DNA of 64,000 nucleotides from Phoma sp. XZ068 (Eukaryota > Ascomycota > Dothideomycetes > Pleosporales > Didymellaceae): the NCBI GenBank assembly GCA_004835665.1, contig RBKR01000009.1, positions 1,054,001 through 1,118,000 on the forward strand, written 5' to 3'. Below the pieces are notes generated by a model, which ran no database searches, had not been told where the DNA came from, and was given only the letters and a program-made list of their open reading frames with translations. Both the position numbers and the translations under genes were made by a program. Of this stretch, positions 1 to 11,651 are shown piece by piece; position 1 is the first letter of the stretch; each line of letters begins with the position of its first letter.

Positions 1-3000
1 TGATGAGAACGCCTCCAATGCCAGGTACATTGATTGGAGGTCTTCTGATTGGACTTTGCAATCTTCCAAGGGTGCACCTGTATTTTGCCGAATTTCTGGC
101 CGTGAATGCTGGGGTGGAGTATCACAAATATCTTACAAAAAGTTACCTTGTTACAGCAACCAAGGGTGGTGAAGGACTCCTGCAAGGACCAGTGTTCACA
201 CTCGCCTTGGCATGTTATTGTCTTGCCACATCCTACATAAAAGTCCACACAATTTACAGCTGGAGGCTGCAAGTTCTTGTATTCGGCTGCAACTTTCGGC
301 ACATTTGCTGTCGCAACGAGGAATGGTCAAGCTCACTTTGACTCCACATGAAAGAACTCACAACCTTAATATCTGGAACTAGGCTTGCGCGATGTGTGAC
401 GGCTCCCCTTGCGGCTCTCGGAAACCCGCACTAAGTGGACAACAGTGGTACTTTAGTATCCACCAGGGTCGTATTGCAACTTCAACCTTTGACTGCTTCA
501 TGGCAACGGTACCCTGAGCACGATAGTTTACAACAAGACATGTGCATCTGCCGAAAGCACACATCTATGCACAGGGGTCTTGTGCAGCCCGTAAAGGAAT
601 TCATATACCGGTCTATGCGCGAGCGGTACGTCAATATGGTTTCTTATCGAATCGTTTCGCATCTACATGAAGCTTCGGAACAGAACATAACCCAAGGTAT
701 GACGACAGCCCACAGAAGGTTCGTACTACACCTCCGATGACGCACTCGAAATCCAGATCACTCTATGGCCAGCCATTAATAAACGAAATACGTACAGTTC
801 ATGCTAGCTAACCATTATTTCACGCATCATTCAGCGGCGCTTTCAGTGCGCGCACGTTCTCCTGAAGTCTGATCCTCCATCGTGGGATTCCCTGGCCCCG
901 GTTCACCCATCCTTGGACCCGATGATTGGGGCGGACACAGGGTCTCTTGCACCGTGCAGCCTAAGGATGTTAGGCCGATCAGTCGTCACGGAGAGACCTC
1001 CAGAGTCTATCACTGGCTGTCTGCAACTTTATGGAAAGATTACTCAACCTCCATGAGTGCAGGGTCAATTCACTCTACGCTAAGATCTAACATGCGAGAT
1101 GTGATCTGTGTGGCGCCTCTAGAATGCGGATGGTCAGGGTCGTGGCGCTGAACACCATCACTGCTGCAGAAAGTTGTACAGTAGGCAAGTCGGCTATTCA
1201 GTATCAGCCTCTACGGCGTCTCCCGTCAGACCGGTTGTGCAGCCACATGGATTTCTTCACCTAAAGTATGCAAGGTTAACCAGTATACAAGGTCACGTTT
1301 ATACCCGCAATGGTGAAAAGCAAAGTTTCAAGGACGGATAGGATGCCGAGCCTCTTGCAAAACATCCTCTCAGCCCCTGACGTCTTTCGACGTGGGAAGC
1401 AAAGCTTGCAGATACAGTGTCGTTCAAAGGTCGTGCTGCACGAATGGATGGTCGAAACTTTTTCTGAGAACGGTGATCCCATTGTTCATCAGCCGTCTCT
1501 AGACTGTCACGAATCCGAACCCATGGTCTGTGCCGGAAGCGTTCTCTGTTTGACGTCTGCATCGGACCTTTGAAGCCGGCACGAACCGACGCATATTCAT
1601 CCTCATCTCAAGCCACCATGGGGATAGCAAAAGCAAGTTACGAACGCCATCTTCACGAAGTTGACGCCTCAACCAGAACCAGCGCTGGGTATTGCTACGG
1701 CTCTTTGGTCTAAGAACGCTTTCGGTCTGGTACGCTTCCGCTTAAACAAAGGGTTTTTGGTATCCTCGGTTGAATGATCGTCACACGCTATACGACCGCC
1801 ACTAACACCAACATGCAAGTGTCCACCTTCCAGACAAGTCCATGGATTTGGGCTTGCACATCCCACGTTGCGTTTGCCCGTATGTGCACAGTTCGCTAAG
1901 CTCATCTGCAACGTCCGATAGTTATCGGAGCTTTCAATTGTACCAGTGATCAACACTTTCGATTCTTCCCGCGCGTCAAACGTACCGACATTCTCCGTTG
2001 AATGCAGCCCAAAAGGACTAGCGGATATGTCGGACAAGCTGACACCCTGGACCGCGGCGGCGTAAGCGTGCTCTGATACGTGCGAAATCCATCAGTGCGA
2101 TGTACAAACCTTCTACGTTTTGACATTAGACAAATCTGCTCTTTGACACGCGTCGACTTGAGCCTTTTGCCACGAGGAATATCAACACACGAGTCATGTT
2201 TGATAGACATCAACCTTATACATTATTCTCTAGAGGGAGGGTGCGAAAGGGATCTACGCATCTGGCTCGTATTATTCCCGAGCTGAGCGACGCCGTGACA
2301 GGGCATTCGATCACATCTTTCAGTCCTCGAGTTCGGGCAAGGAACCTCCGACTTTGTCCACGCCTCGCAACACTTCTCGACCACTTCGTGCTATCGGCCC
2401 TCCTCATTTACGAGCAAGGTCATACGATGGGCATCAGTGCAGCCCAGTAACTGCTTGCAAAGGACCGATCACGAAACCCTGTGTATGGATGATCTAGACA
2501 GCCTGGGACGGGAACTCTGGCACAGGGCACTCTATGCCAAGAGCTCGAGTCGGCAAAGGCGAGCTCCAAAAACCTGCAGTGAAGATCCACGCTTGGTCAG
2601 ACGGTTGCTCTGCCTGGGCAGCTGGTGCAATGTCCAGCGACTTTGCCTACTTTCAACTTACTCGACTGACATGCATGATTGGCAACATTACACAAAATCT
2701 TGAACGTGGAGGTATAATGACTAGTCAATAATTGGTTGACTTGCTCTGTATTGGTGATGTGAGTGAATGTTCTGCGCACGTGGATCTCACGTGATGCCAA
2801 TGCCGAACCGGCAGGCCCCACTCCGAATCCTCCTGCCTCTGACTTCACTGGGCTTCAACCGCGGTAATCATCACTCACGCGTCGCGCGCAGCTTCCCACA
2901 GCACACACGCGCCTTACCACTCATCGCGATTGCACCTGTCTCTTCTCTGTGTGCTCCCTTGCCTATTCAGACACTGCATCTGCAGGTCAAGCACTCCAGC

Positions 3001-3117
3001 TTTGGGACACCCAGTCAGTGATAGAGACACTCAATTCTCTCTCAAGAAGAAGCAAGCTGACGCCCAGGACTTGTTCCGCTTTCTCACAGGAGTTTTGCAG
3101 TGAACCAGATTGCCACT
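1..3117. other. Gene-poor stretch
   Basis: About 3.1 kb with no recognisable gene. Only short open frames occur; the longest is 122 codons on the minus strand at 1669-2037. They have no family motif and no splice-connected neighbours. I see no transposon termini, RNA gene or long repeat. The last few hundred bases before 3118 are pyrimidine-rich and probably hold the promoter and 5' leader of the kinase gene. Confidence 0.5.
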
Positions 3118-5716
3118 ATGGCATCCCGTTCCAGTTCAACTTCGGAAGGCGAAGTTGTCGATACCCAACACAAGGCAAACACAATCAGTCAGCGCGGCGA
3201 AACTGCGATTAACGGCTCTAACAGGGTCTCTGGACTTGATGGTGCCTCGGACAGAAACGGTACGCCTTTAGCCACCAAGGCCGCGCTGCGGCGACATGGT
3301 CTGACAGATTCAGGCCACGACTACCGCGCTTTAAGTCGCTCACCTTCTCCATATCGCCGAAAGCGCACGCGGTCACCTTCACCATACCGGAACAAGCGCG
3401 CAATTGACCGCTCGCCATCACCTTTCCGACACGGCCGCACCGATCGAGGCCATGACGGTAATGATCTACGATCCCAGCACAAGCGCAAGGCTTCCCCTCC
3501 GCCTCGAGGCACCCGGCCAGAAAAGCGCCACAACACTGATCGCAGCAGACATGGCGACCGTCCGCACACCTCTTACGCAGATAATCTACGGAACGGGCAG
3601 TCTCAGCTAGGCTTTGTGAAAGCATCGCAGGGAGCGAACGAGCGGCATAATATCAAGCCTATCTCATATGCTGAGATCGACAATCAGGCTCCTGCCGTAC
3701 CTGGCTTCAGCGAGAGTATAGCTAATACCAATCGCAACGCCAAGCAGAGTAACAGCGCCCGTAGCATCGAAAGATCCAGTCAGCAGGTTACGCGCGATAC
3801 ACAAAAGCTCAGTATTGGAGAAAGGTCCGGGAAACAGGCACAAGCGGAGAATGAAGATGTTGAGATGTACGTGCGAGTACTGTTGGACAATGGCTACACG
3901 CAGCTAACATGATCCAGGAGTAAGTCTCAAGATGAGCACGAAATCAAATTCGCACCCGTCGAAGATAAGGCTCCAACGCAGGAGACTCGCGAAGAAAAGC
4001 GTCGCAGGTGGGCTGCTATACGTGCTGCAGCTGAGCAGAAACCTAAAGAGAATCTCTTGCACCAAGCAGTGCTTACTAACGCCTCTGAAAACACCACTCC
4101 TAACGTTGGCTCTCCAGCAGCTCTCGACTCATCAATATCACCCTTCCCTTCTCCTCGCGCTGGCGATCTAGACTCCGTTCCGGCATCTCCAGATGTCATG
4201 ATAATCGACAAACAAGCCCAAGACAGTCGCGGAAACAGCCCCGCGGTGGCTAGTCCTTCAGCAGCTGACTATGATCCCACTCAGGACATGCTGGATGATC
4301 GTAACCGTGCACTCAAGAAGAATATCAACTCCGATCTACCGTCCGATGCCTACAACGAGACCGATCCGAAAGTCCTTTCTACCCTACCCGCCGAAAAAGT
4401 AGTCCCAGTTAGAAAGCAGAAAAAGGATTTCGACATGTTCGACTTCAGTGACGACGAAGATGAGGGTGAAAATGTTGAACCGGAACAAGAAGGCCCGGCA
4501 AAGGGGACTGTGTTAGATGAAAAACTCCTCGAGAACTGGGACGATCCTGAGGGATATTACAAGATCATTAACAACGAGTTAGTGAACGGCGGTCGCCATC
4601 GCATGATCAAGACTCTGGGTCGAGGTGTTTTCGCCAATGTTGCGCAAGCGGAAGAAGTCACACCGGACAGCAACGGGCAGCACGGCAGACTTGTTGCTAT
4701 CAAGATGATTCGCAGGAATGAGCTGATGAGGAAAGCTAGCCAGAAGGAGATGGATTTCTTGCAGAAGGTCAACGAAGCAGATCCACAAGACAAGCGCCAC
4801 ATTATCCGACTTCTAGGTTCCTTCGACCACAAGGGTCATCTTTGTATCATCTTTGAGCACATGTCCAAGAACCTGAGAGATTTACTCAAAGAAGAAACAA
4901 ATGGGCATGGGCTTGCGCTACCAGCTGTTCGAACGTACGCACGGCAGATGTTTCTTGGCTTACAACATCTGCAGAACTGCCAGGTCATCCATTTGGATTT
5001 GAAGCCTGACAATGTTCTTGTATCCGCTGATAAAAAAACCGTCAAGCTGGCTGATTTCGGTACCGCTGTTGACAAACGAGATGTCATTGAACGCACTGAG
5101 TACCTAGTCAGCCGATTCTACCGCGCGCCTGAGATTATTCTGGGTATGGACATAGGCTATCCGGTCGACATGTGGGCTGTGGGCTGCACTGCGTACGAAC
5201 TCTGGACGGGTAAAATTTTGTTCACGGGGCGGTCGAACAATCAAATGATTAAGTCTTTCATGGACTGCCTTGGTTGGCCAAGTGAAAAGCTGCTTAAAAA
5301 GGGGCTTTTGAACAACGTTCTCGAGCACTTCGAAGCTGGGCCACCGCTGAAATTCATCAGTCGTGAGGTGGACCAGTACAATCAGGTATGTCGCTCTCCA
5401 TCGATCTACATAAGCGTAAGCTAACATCGCGTAGCTGTCTGTGCGCAAGATTGAACAGCAGAAGAAGATCAGTCGCGACATCAAAACCAGAGTTCACGAC
5501 GCTGCCCGAGGCATTGCACATGGCGGTCCCAGTGTGGCTGAATTGAACGATTTCGCCGACTTACTGAATGGCTCTCTCCACATGAATGTTGAGAAGCGTT
5601 TACAGCCCAAAGAAGCCCTTGCACATAAATTCTTCGCCAGCAAGAATCTTGCACCTAGATCAGCGGTTGTCAAGCCACCCATGATGAAGCGTGCTACACC
5701 TGGTATTCGAAGATGA
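3118..5716 (+). CDS. prp4: Spliceosomal serine/threonine kinase Prp4
   Basis: Exons 3118-3866, 3918-5385 and 5435-5716 give about 832 residues. The start is the ATG at 3118 (context gccactATGg); an in-frame GTG lies 18 nt upstream. Residues about 70-110 carry RS-type repeats (SPSPYRRKR, RSPSPYRNK, RSPSPFR). The middle is acidic. The kinase domain starts near residue 480: glycine loop TLGRGVFANV, catalytic Lys in VAIK (about 511), catalytic loop HLDLKPDN (about 607), DFG in ADFGTA (about 628) and activation segment EYLVSRFYRAPE. This is the Prp4 branch of the CMGC kinases. Known family members phosphorylate U4/U6.U5 tri-snRNP proteins such as Prp6/Prp1 and are needed for spliceosome activation in the nucleus. 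Both introns are about 50 nt, and each join restores the kinase reading frame. Confidence 0.95.
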
Positions 5717-6569
5717 ACGAAACACAACTTGTACAGCATGCAATATGGACTATATTCGAGATGTATGATTTAAAGGAAGATATTTTCACCCAGAGCACGT
5801 TGGGCCAAGGGCCACGGTCAAACAGATTTCAGTGGTTCCATATAAGGGAGTGACTACTCAGCACATATAGATAGTCTATTTAACCATGTATATGTTGCGT
5901 TACTATCATTCAGACTCGTCGATGGCTTTGCCTGCGACCAAATCCAACTCTCTTTATTCATGTGAGAACAGTGGCTTTGTATAATGTCCCTCCATAGATA
6001 GCCGTCGGTCAATCGTTCATACTGCCAATAAAACTTCTTCACCGGGATACTGAGACGTGTCGAGAGTACGTTAAAACGTGGTGCCGCGTCTGGAACGGCA
6101 CAGTGCTGGACTGTGTCGATACACATCGATGAAAGTAGATGTAAGAGAGGGTTTCGTATCATATGCGCCCGGAAGTGATTGACGACATCAACTGGCGACC
6201 TTCTGAGCTGATCACTTTACCGTCCATTACAGTGTGTCAGTAACTCTAAAACGACCTCTGTGTACCATAGGATTTTGCTTGGGTCATCAGTGCTTGCGGA
6301 CCAGGCGACGTTGTCGACTTCCTGACTTTGGATTCATTGCGTCGATTACGCTTGATTTGTTAGCAAACGTGAAGCAAGGATTTTACATCAGTCTAAGGGG
6401 TATATTCCAGGAAGGCCGATGAATACCACCGTCTCAAGAATGCCAATCGTGCGGAACTTGCTTGCGAAAGGTCGAATTTTTATTATGTTTTCATGCTTGC
6501 CCTCAGTTCATTATAATCTCTTTGTTAGCAGCGCACAATAGTCCCAAATCGCTACCATTCATCCCTACT
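5717..6569. other. Intergenic between convergent genes
   Basis: 853 bp between the 3' ends of prp4 and the next gene. A 102-codon minus-strand frame at 5854-6162 begins with ATG but has no recognisable motif. I do not call it. Confidence 0.4.
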
Positions 6570-7277
6570 CTAAAATCCTAGCTGGTTTAAAATGGCTTTA
6601 ATCCAGCCTTTCTGAGCGAAAGATGAGATGCGGACACCCAAAGTACGAGCCTTCTTTGGTCGCGAGTGTTTCGTCCCGCTATGGACAGATGGTTCAACCT
6701 CATCCGGCGCAAGTTCAACATCAATACCAGGACCTTTGCCATGATGTCCATCGAATGCCCAGTGCTTGTTGAAACCGGGGAATTTGGTTCGCATAATGAC
6801 GGTCTCGAAGCGATTTGGAGAGTCTTCTGTACGCTCCAGTAGATTCGCGGCAGTGGTCTCCCACTCTAGCACCATTCGCTCATTTGCCTCACTACCGTGG
6901 GTGTGTACGTCGTACTTTAGTTTTCCGAAAAGTAGTAGGTCTTTTTTTGCGGTAGCCACCCACACCTTGTCTTGCTTCTGCCATCCACTACCATTCCGCA
7001 TAAGTGGACAAGTCGTACTACAGTAAGGAATTGTTGGATAACGACTACAGATCATGCAGAACACTCCCTTCGTTTCTGCAAGAGCGACCAGTTGGCTGCG
7101 TATGTCGATCTCCCACCGCAATAATGTGATGGTCTCTTTGACTTTGTGAACGCGAGCCAGGAGACGGGTATCGGGCTTGCGAGTTGGAGAGTGTTGTCCG
7201 GATGGGTAGAGTTCAGACCAGATCGTCCGCCGTGGAACAGTTTGGTCTGGTTGGATGGTGCAGGAATCGTGAGGCAT
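6570..7277 (-). CDS. Hypothetical protein with a Cys-rich knuckle
   Basis: Single exon of 235 codons from the ATG at 7277. I do not recognise the family. Residues 74-90 hold four cysteines spaced C-x2-C-x8-C-x3-C (CMICSRYPTIPYCSTTC), which looks like a compact zinc-binding knuckle. After it comes a mixed charged/hydrophobic region with several Trp (GWQKQDKVWV, MVLEWETTAANLL, NKHWAFDGHHG). The C-terminus is basic (HSRPKKARTLGVR). There is no signal peptide or membrane segment. Uninterrupted length and even composition favour a real gene. A small zinc-binding nuclear or cytosolic protein is possible but is inference only. Confidence 0.6.
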   Translation of the reverse strand: MPHDSCTIQPDQTVPRRTIWSELYPSGQHSPTRKPDTRLLARVHKVKETITLLRWEIDIRSQLVALAETKGVFCMICSRYPTIPYCSTTCPLMRNGSGWQKQDKVWVATAKKDLLLFGKLKYDVHTHGSEANERMVLEWETTAANLLERTEDSPNRFETVIMRTKFPGFNKHWAFDGHHGKGPGIDVELAPDEVEPSVHSGTKHSRPKKARTLGVRISSFAQKGWIKAILNQLGF

Positions 7278-7861
7278 CGTCGTGGTTGACTATCTTTGAA
7301 GCGGTATGAACTGCCGGGATCTTCAGCAGGAGTGTTGATTTGTTTTATATCAGCTGATATTTCATAGTGCTTGCTGTTTCATAGTTTGCGTACAATGTTG
7401 CTCAGGAATCGCCCGAAGTATGTAGTATTGTCTGTAGCTCTAACGATAGTACATGGAGGCTGTCCCTGCAAAGAGCGAGAATGTACTGGTAATGATGGAA
7501 CGAGAGCTGATGGTTACGATGAAGCAGGCTGAGCAATCCTGAAGTGTAAACAGTATATAGCAAACGAGGAGTGTAACAATGCGAATTGTTTGATGGTGTA
7601 AGTGTGACGGCTAAACTGATACCGAATCTGCCTTTGAAGGTCGCCCATGGGTTCTTACTATACTTGCGCAAGCAAGCAATCGCCATCTACTTCAGAGAGG
7701 AAGCAACCCCTTTCCACTAGGAAAAACGATGAAGACAAGTGAGGGCAGGACCGCCAATTTGAGAAACTGCGTTGACTTCACTTGCGAGGTCTACAAATTA
7801 ACCTTGACTTAGCTACAGCATTTGACTAGCTGGGACACTAGCTACAGCATGACGGACAGAT
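7278..7861. other. Intergenic, no gene seen
   Basis: 584 bp between two minus-strand genes. Only frames under 100 codons without motifs. It should include the promoter of the gene starting at 7277. Confidence 0.4.
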
Positions 7862-8731
7862 TTATTCGCACTCCAAAAGAGCCGTGGGGACGAAGGGCTC
7901 ACTATTCAAGATCTGTGAGAAGGTACGAGCAACGCGAGGCGGTTCGTCCAGTTCTTCACGAAAGCGCGTGCTTCTTCCCACTCGTTCCACACTCGAATCC
8001 ATGCGGTTCAGCGTCCTTGATACGGCTCCTTCCTCCGCCAGTTCTAAGGTGACAATTCGATGTTCATAACGCTGCTGATCTTCGAAACTGAAGCTCCGTT
8101 GCATCTTGACCTTGGGCAGTAAACAGTCATTTTGAGTGGTGCTACCCTTCACAATTGAAGCTGGGGTGGTCACCGCCATGTCCACTACACCGTCAGTTTT
8201 TGATGTCATACATACTTTGCGGCTCCGCCTAACAGCAGTGTTGCGTTTCAGTGTGCCAGCTTGTTGCCGAACAATTTCGTTCGTACGGACCCATGAGGCT
8301 TTGACCCATGAGGCTTTGACCCACGAGGATATTGAAGTGCAGGTATCTGCAGGGACCTCCCAATGATACGGATTGTCAGTTGGCTGCACTTGAGCAATCA
8401 CGTGGTCAACTGCCGTTCCCACCCCCTTGACATGAGGTGAACACGAGGTTGAATATTGTGTCCGCTGACGTTGAGAAGGGAGCAGAGCAGTATCAGAAAG
8501 ACCTGTGTCCTGTGTCGCCGTGTGCAGATCCTGCTCCCACAATTGCGACTCATATAGTTGAACACAATTTCCAATTTGGCTGACGTGCGGAACCACCACC
8601 GTGCAATCTACACCGTCATGTCCATAATCTGAGACGTCGTAGACTGGATGCGGTATCATCATTGTTGCGAGTTTGCTGGTTGATCGTGTTCTGATCAGGT
8701 TGTGTGATATACAACGCTCAGCGGTGCGCAT
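7862..8731 (-). CDS. Hypothetical protein with an internal tandem repeat
   Basis: Single exon of 289 codons from the ATG at 8731. An in-frame ATG pair at codons 24-25 (MMIPHPVYD) is an alternative start. No family is recognised. The middle carries a short tandem repeat (SWVKASWVKASWV) encoded by a 15-bp DNA repeat. After it come a basic patch (RRSRKVCM) and a Ser/Arg-rich C-terminal half with possible phosphosites (MQRSFSFEDQQRYE, RVARTFSQIL). No membrane helix or signal peptide is evident. The phosphosite-like context suggests a regulatory cytosolic protein, which is inference. It could be lineage-specific or a partly wrong model. Confidence 0.5.
   Translation of the reverse strand: MRTAERCISHNLIRTRSTSKLATMMIPHPVYDVSDYGHDGVDCTVVVPHVSQIGNCVQLYESQLWEQDLHTATQDTGLSDTALLPSQRQRTQYSTSCSPHVKGVGTAVDHVIAQVQPTDNPYHWEVPADTCTSISSWVKASWVKASWVRTNEIVRQQAGTLKRNTAVRRSRKVCMTSKTDGVVDMAVTTPASIVKGSTTQNDCLLPKVKMQRSFSFEDQQRYEHRIVTLELAEEGAVSRTLNRMDSSVERVGRSTRFREELDEPPRVARTFSQILNSEPFVPTALLECE
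8289..8328. repeat. 15-bp tandem repeat inside the hypothetical gene
   Basis: Two exact copies of acccatgaggctttg (8289-8303 and 8304-8318) are followed by a partial third copy with one change (8319-8328). The unit length is a multiple of three, so copy-number change keeps frame. It encodes the repeated V-K-A-S-W units of the minus-strand gene. Confidence 0.9.
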
Positions 8732-9026
8732 ATAAGAAGAACGCGATTGCTGAGGACAAAGGCATTGTTGCGCAGAGCGGATTCCGTAGAGCTCTTATCG
8801 TGCTGTTTACAGATGCTGCATTTGCACAGTGAAGGCCCTAGAAGTGACTCTGCAACAGTGTTGTCGAACACGATACTATCACAATACAATTGCGACGACC
8901 AAGGACGTTTCCAGAGCTGTGCGGACCCGTTGCAGAATCGCAGTCAAGCGCAACGGGGCCTTCTTGGGGACAGGCATTTGACGCGAAATCTCCAGAGACA
9001 TCGGTAACGGCTCCGCTTTTCGTGTT

Positions 9027-9951
9027 CTATGCATCGCCCTCCTCGTTACGTCTCTTTATCTCGGCGTTCACTTCTTCAACTGTAAGAGGCACTCTTCGAC
9101 CAGCCCATGTTTCCTTCTCCTTCTCTGCAAACCCTTCCGTACTCAAGAACCCTACACAAAGAAAACCGAGCTCTTCCCTGTCTGTATCAAAGACCTCCCA
9201 CCATTCAACTTCTGGCAACTTGATGCCGGCTTCTCTCGCTGCCAGATATATCGCAGCGGTCGCCAAGCTCGAGGGTTGATGTGTGAGGTACAGAAGCTGA
9301 GGGCTCAACAGAGCAGTATTCAGGTGCGAAATGGCGCGCTTGGCGAGCTCAGAAACGCGTGGGTGGGTGAAGACGTCAAGCGCTTGCATGTACGTGATGC
9401 AGAGGGTATACGGGAGATTTGCTTGCACTTGAAAGCCGAGTGTTTTCAAGATTCGCTGTTCGGTCTCAAAAAGCGACGTTCGCCGACGCTCGTAGGTCCC
9501 TTCTGACACATAGTACATCTCGGCTTTGCTCTCCTCTGGTTCGGTGTACGTTGGGGGAAGCGGGAAGGCATCGAGGTAGGCATAGACGTTGATGAGACTA
9601 CGCGCCGACTTGGGGTATGCAGAGAGCTTTGTGACAAGGTATAGTGAGGAAGCTGACGCTTGCTGCAACGCGTCAGTATAGGTATCGCTACATGCTTCAT
9701 GACATTCTTACACCAGCTCCAAACTCGGCCAGACTTCCACCTTCTGAGCCGACCCAAAACCTTATGAACACAACAATGGCCTGTGCAATGACCTCTTGTG
9801 GTAGCCTCAGTAACAGGCCCGCAGCCTGCGTAAGTTGTGCGCCAGCATAGCGAACTGAGTCCTCGAGGTCTGATGGTATCCCGTCGAGCCGCGATCCGGA
9901 GGTCTCAAGCTGAGCTACGGTAGCCAATGGGTTGGCGAGAAGCGAGGGCAT
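9027..9951 (-). CDS. Cyclin L-type cyclin
   Basis: Exons 9712-9951 and 9027-9662 on the minus strand (intron 49 nt, phase 0) give about 291 residues from the ATG at 9951. The N-terminus matches the first cyclin fold of L-type cyclins (AGAQLTQAAGLLLRLPQEV, then a VIAQAIVVFIRF helix). The intron join produces the continuous second helix pair (LVTKLSAYPKSARSLINVY). A second cyclin fold follows (ETEQRILKTLGFQV; SSLATAAIYLAAREAGI). Cyclin L proteins partner with CDK11-type kinases and act in transcription and splicing in the nucleus. The protein lacks the long RS tail of animal cyclin L. Assignment to L rather than another transcriptional cyclin (C, K, T) rests on the AGILLRLPQ-like motif and is fairly secure. 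Confidence 0.85.
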
Positions 9952-10248
9952 TATGCGCCGGGACCGTGAGCGGCGAATATACGTTCTGGGTACCGTGGTT
10001 CGTGAGGGTATGGTGGAGCTTGAAAGCTCGAAGCTCGGGTTGAAAGTTCGCGAGCTTCCTGCTCGGCCTCGGTTGACGCACTTAGCATGCGGCTAACGAC
10101 TCGCACATCCCACAATGGCGGTACCCTTGCAAATTGAAGAGCGAAAGAGATCGCTACACAGGACGATTGCACAATAGTCCTTCAGCCGGAATTTCAATTG
10201 CCATGCTATGTATAGTGTGAAGCAACAATTCTTCATCAAAACAATCCA

Positions 10249-10332
10249 GTCGCTTTAGCTCACTTGGGAGAGCGCCAGACTGAAGTTCAGTCATTAAATC
10301 TGGAGGTACTGTGTTCGATCCACAGAAGCGAC
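10249..10332 (+). tRNA. tRNA-Phe(GAA): tRNA-Phe (GAA) with a 12-nt intron
   Basis: A perfect 7-bp acceptor stem pairs GTCGCTT (10249) with AAGCGAC (10332). The A box is TAGCTCACTTGGG. The anticodon stem CCAGA/TCTGG encloses a loop with GAA at 10282-10284. The T arm is CTGTG-TTCGATC-CACAG. The 12 bases at 10286-10297 (ttcagtcattaa) lie just 3' of position 37, the canonical place for a nuclear tRNA intron. Removing them leaves a standard 7-nt loop and a 72-nt tRNA. It would be transcribed by RNA polymerase III from its internal boxes and spliced by the tRNA endonuclease. Confidence 0.96.
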
Positions 10333-10586
10333 AAGCTTCAGTGCCCAGCTAGCCTGGGATCACTCCAACAATCTTTTTGCCTTCCTGTCATCATTGGACT
10401 TGGGCTGCATGTCTTTTGCTCGCCATGTTGTATCTGAGCGTGCCGCGACGCAAAGGTTTTTGCTGTCTGTACTCCGTGCTCCTTTTTCGATTTTGGAACT
10501 GACAACGGCACGAATGCAGACGTTGTGACATATTTGCAGGGAACGGAGGATGGTCATGTTGCATTGTAATGTAAAACATAGATGTG

Positions 10587-11651
10587 TCAGTCGTCTCCGA
10601 CCATCTTCGAATGTCGAAAGTACTTCATGCCGACCCAAGCTATCACCACCCAAACCCAGCTCATCACCGCCGTACACACAATCAGCGCCGGATAGTACCC
10701 CACAATGGGCAGCGACTCGTCGTCTTCTAGTTCCGGCGGAGCATAGGGTGTCTCGCCGACATCCCATGCCCAGCTCCAGACCCCAAGACATGAACCCATC
10801 CCTACCACGAAAACAATCCATGTGACAATGAGCACAACCCAGCCCCACCATTCCGTCTCGCTGTAGTCCCATTCATCTTCGACTTCAAGATCAGCGGGCG
10901 TCTGGACTGTTGTCAGCGATGTCCGCCGATCGGATCGATTTGAGCGCCGGCGCTGCACGGTGGGATCTTGGACAGACAGGCTGTACAGAGAACTGCTGTT
11001 TGTGGACATTGGCGGCCGATAAAATGAGAGTGCTTCGTCTTCGTCCGTCGTGGATGCGTATGGGCCGACTGGACTTGTGAGAGGTGAGGCGAGCAGCCGC
11101 GGGCGTTCTTCAGCTTCGTGACTAGGTGCAAGCGTAGAGTGAGACAGGGTGCTTTCAGGCAACAGCCATCCGCTGTCTGAGGATGAGTTGAGAGGAGCGT
11201 TCTCGTAGCTGAAGCGGCGGGGGGTTGTGTCGTCGTCTTCGAGCGAAGTCGTGCTCATAGTCGTCGTGATGATAGGCTGCTTCACAGGCATCCGCTCCTT
11301 GCGCAGCGAGCCACTGCGTTCGCGCATCTTCGCCATAGCTGCCTTCCTCAGTGACCCCTTTCTCTTTCGAACCTGCCCATTTTGGCGCAAGGCAGTCGCT
11401 AGGGAGGAGCGGCCTTGTAAAGGTTCTAGGTCTTCCATTTGGCCTTCATCCTCTATCTCTAGCTTCAGCACTGGCGGTCTTGCGACGTCTTTGGACCTCA
11501 AAAAAGAAAGACTGCCCAGAATTCCTCCGGATTTGCGACGCTTGTGCTCTGATGCCCCCTCGTCTTGAGCGTTTTCCTTCACCTTATCCACCTTGGTGGG
11601 TCTTGTTGCGTCATCACTTCCGCGTCGCGGTGGACCGTTGCCATGTTCCAT
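10587..11651 (-). CDS. Conserved fungal two-helix membrane protein of unknown function
   Basis: Single exon, 354 residues, from the ATG at 11651; an in-frame GTG 15 nt upstream is ignored. Residues 1-260 are hydrophilic, basic and Ser-rich (KRRKSGGILGSLSFLRSK, RKRKGSLRKAAMAKMRER), with many possible phosphosites and no signal peptide. Two hydrophobic helices follow at about 268-290 (WWGWVVLIVTWIVFVV...) and 318-340 (IVGYYPALIVCTAVMSWVW...), joined by an acidic Pro-rich loop (TPYAPPELEDDESLP). I take this C-terminal double-helix module to be conserved in ascomycetes but know no function for it. A tail-anchored-like protein with a large cytosolic N-terminus is likely. It is divergent from the Zrg17-like gene with 330 bp between starts. 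Confidence 0.75.
   Translation of the reverse strand: MEHGNGPPRRGSDDATRPTKVDKVKENAQDEGASEHKRRKSGGILGSLSFLRSKDVARPPVLKLEIEDEGQMEDLEPLQGRSSLATALRQNGQVRKRKGSLRKAAMAKMRERSGSLRKERMPVKQPIITTTMSTTSLEDDDTTPRRFSYENAPLNSSSDSGWLLPESTLSHSTLAPSHEAEERPRLLASPLTSPVGPYASTTDEDEALSFYRPPMSTNSSSLYSLSVQDPTVQRRRSNRSDRRTSLTTVQTPADLEVEDEWDYSETEWWGWVVLIVTWIVFVVGMGSCLGVWSWAWDVGETPYAPPELEDDESLPIVGYYPALIVCTAVMSWVWVVIAWVGMKYFRHSKMVGDD

Noticed and set aside
1669..2037. 122-codon minus-strand open frame
   Set aside because: No motif, no neighbour exons and composition like random translation; the flanking DNA is equally full of short frames.
3118..9951. Splicing-function cluster (Prp4 kinase, cyclin L)
   Set aside because: Two splicing-related genes 4 kb apart with orphans between; fungal gene order makes this likely coincidence.
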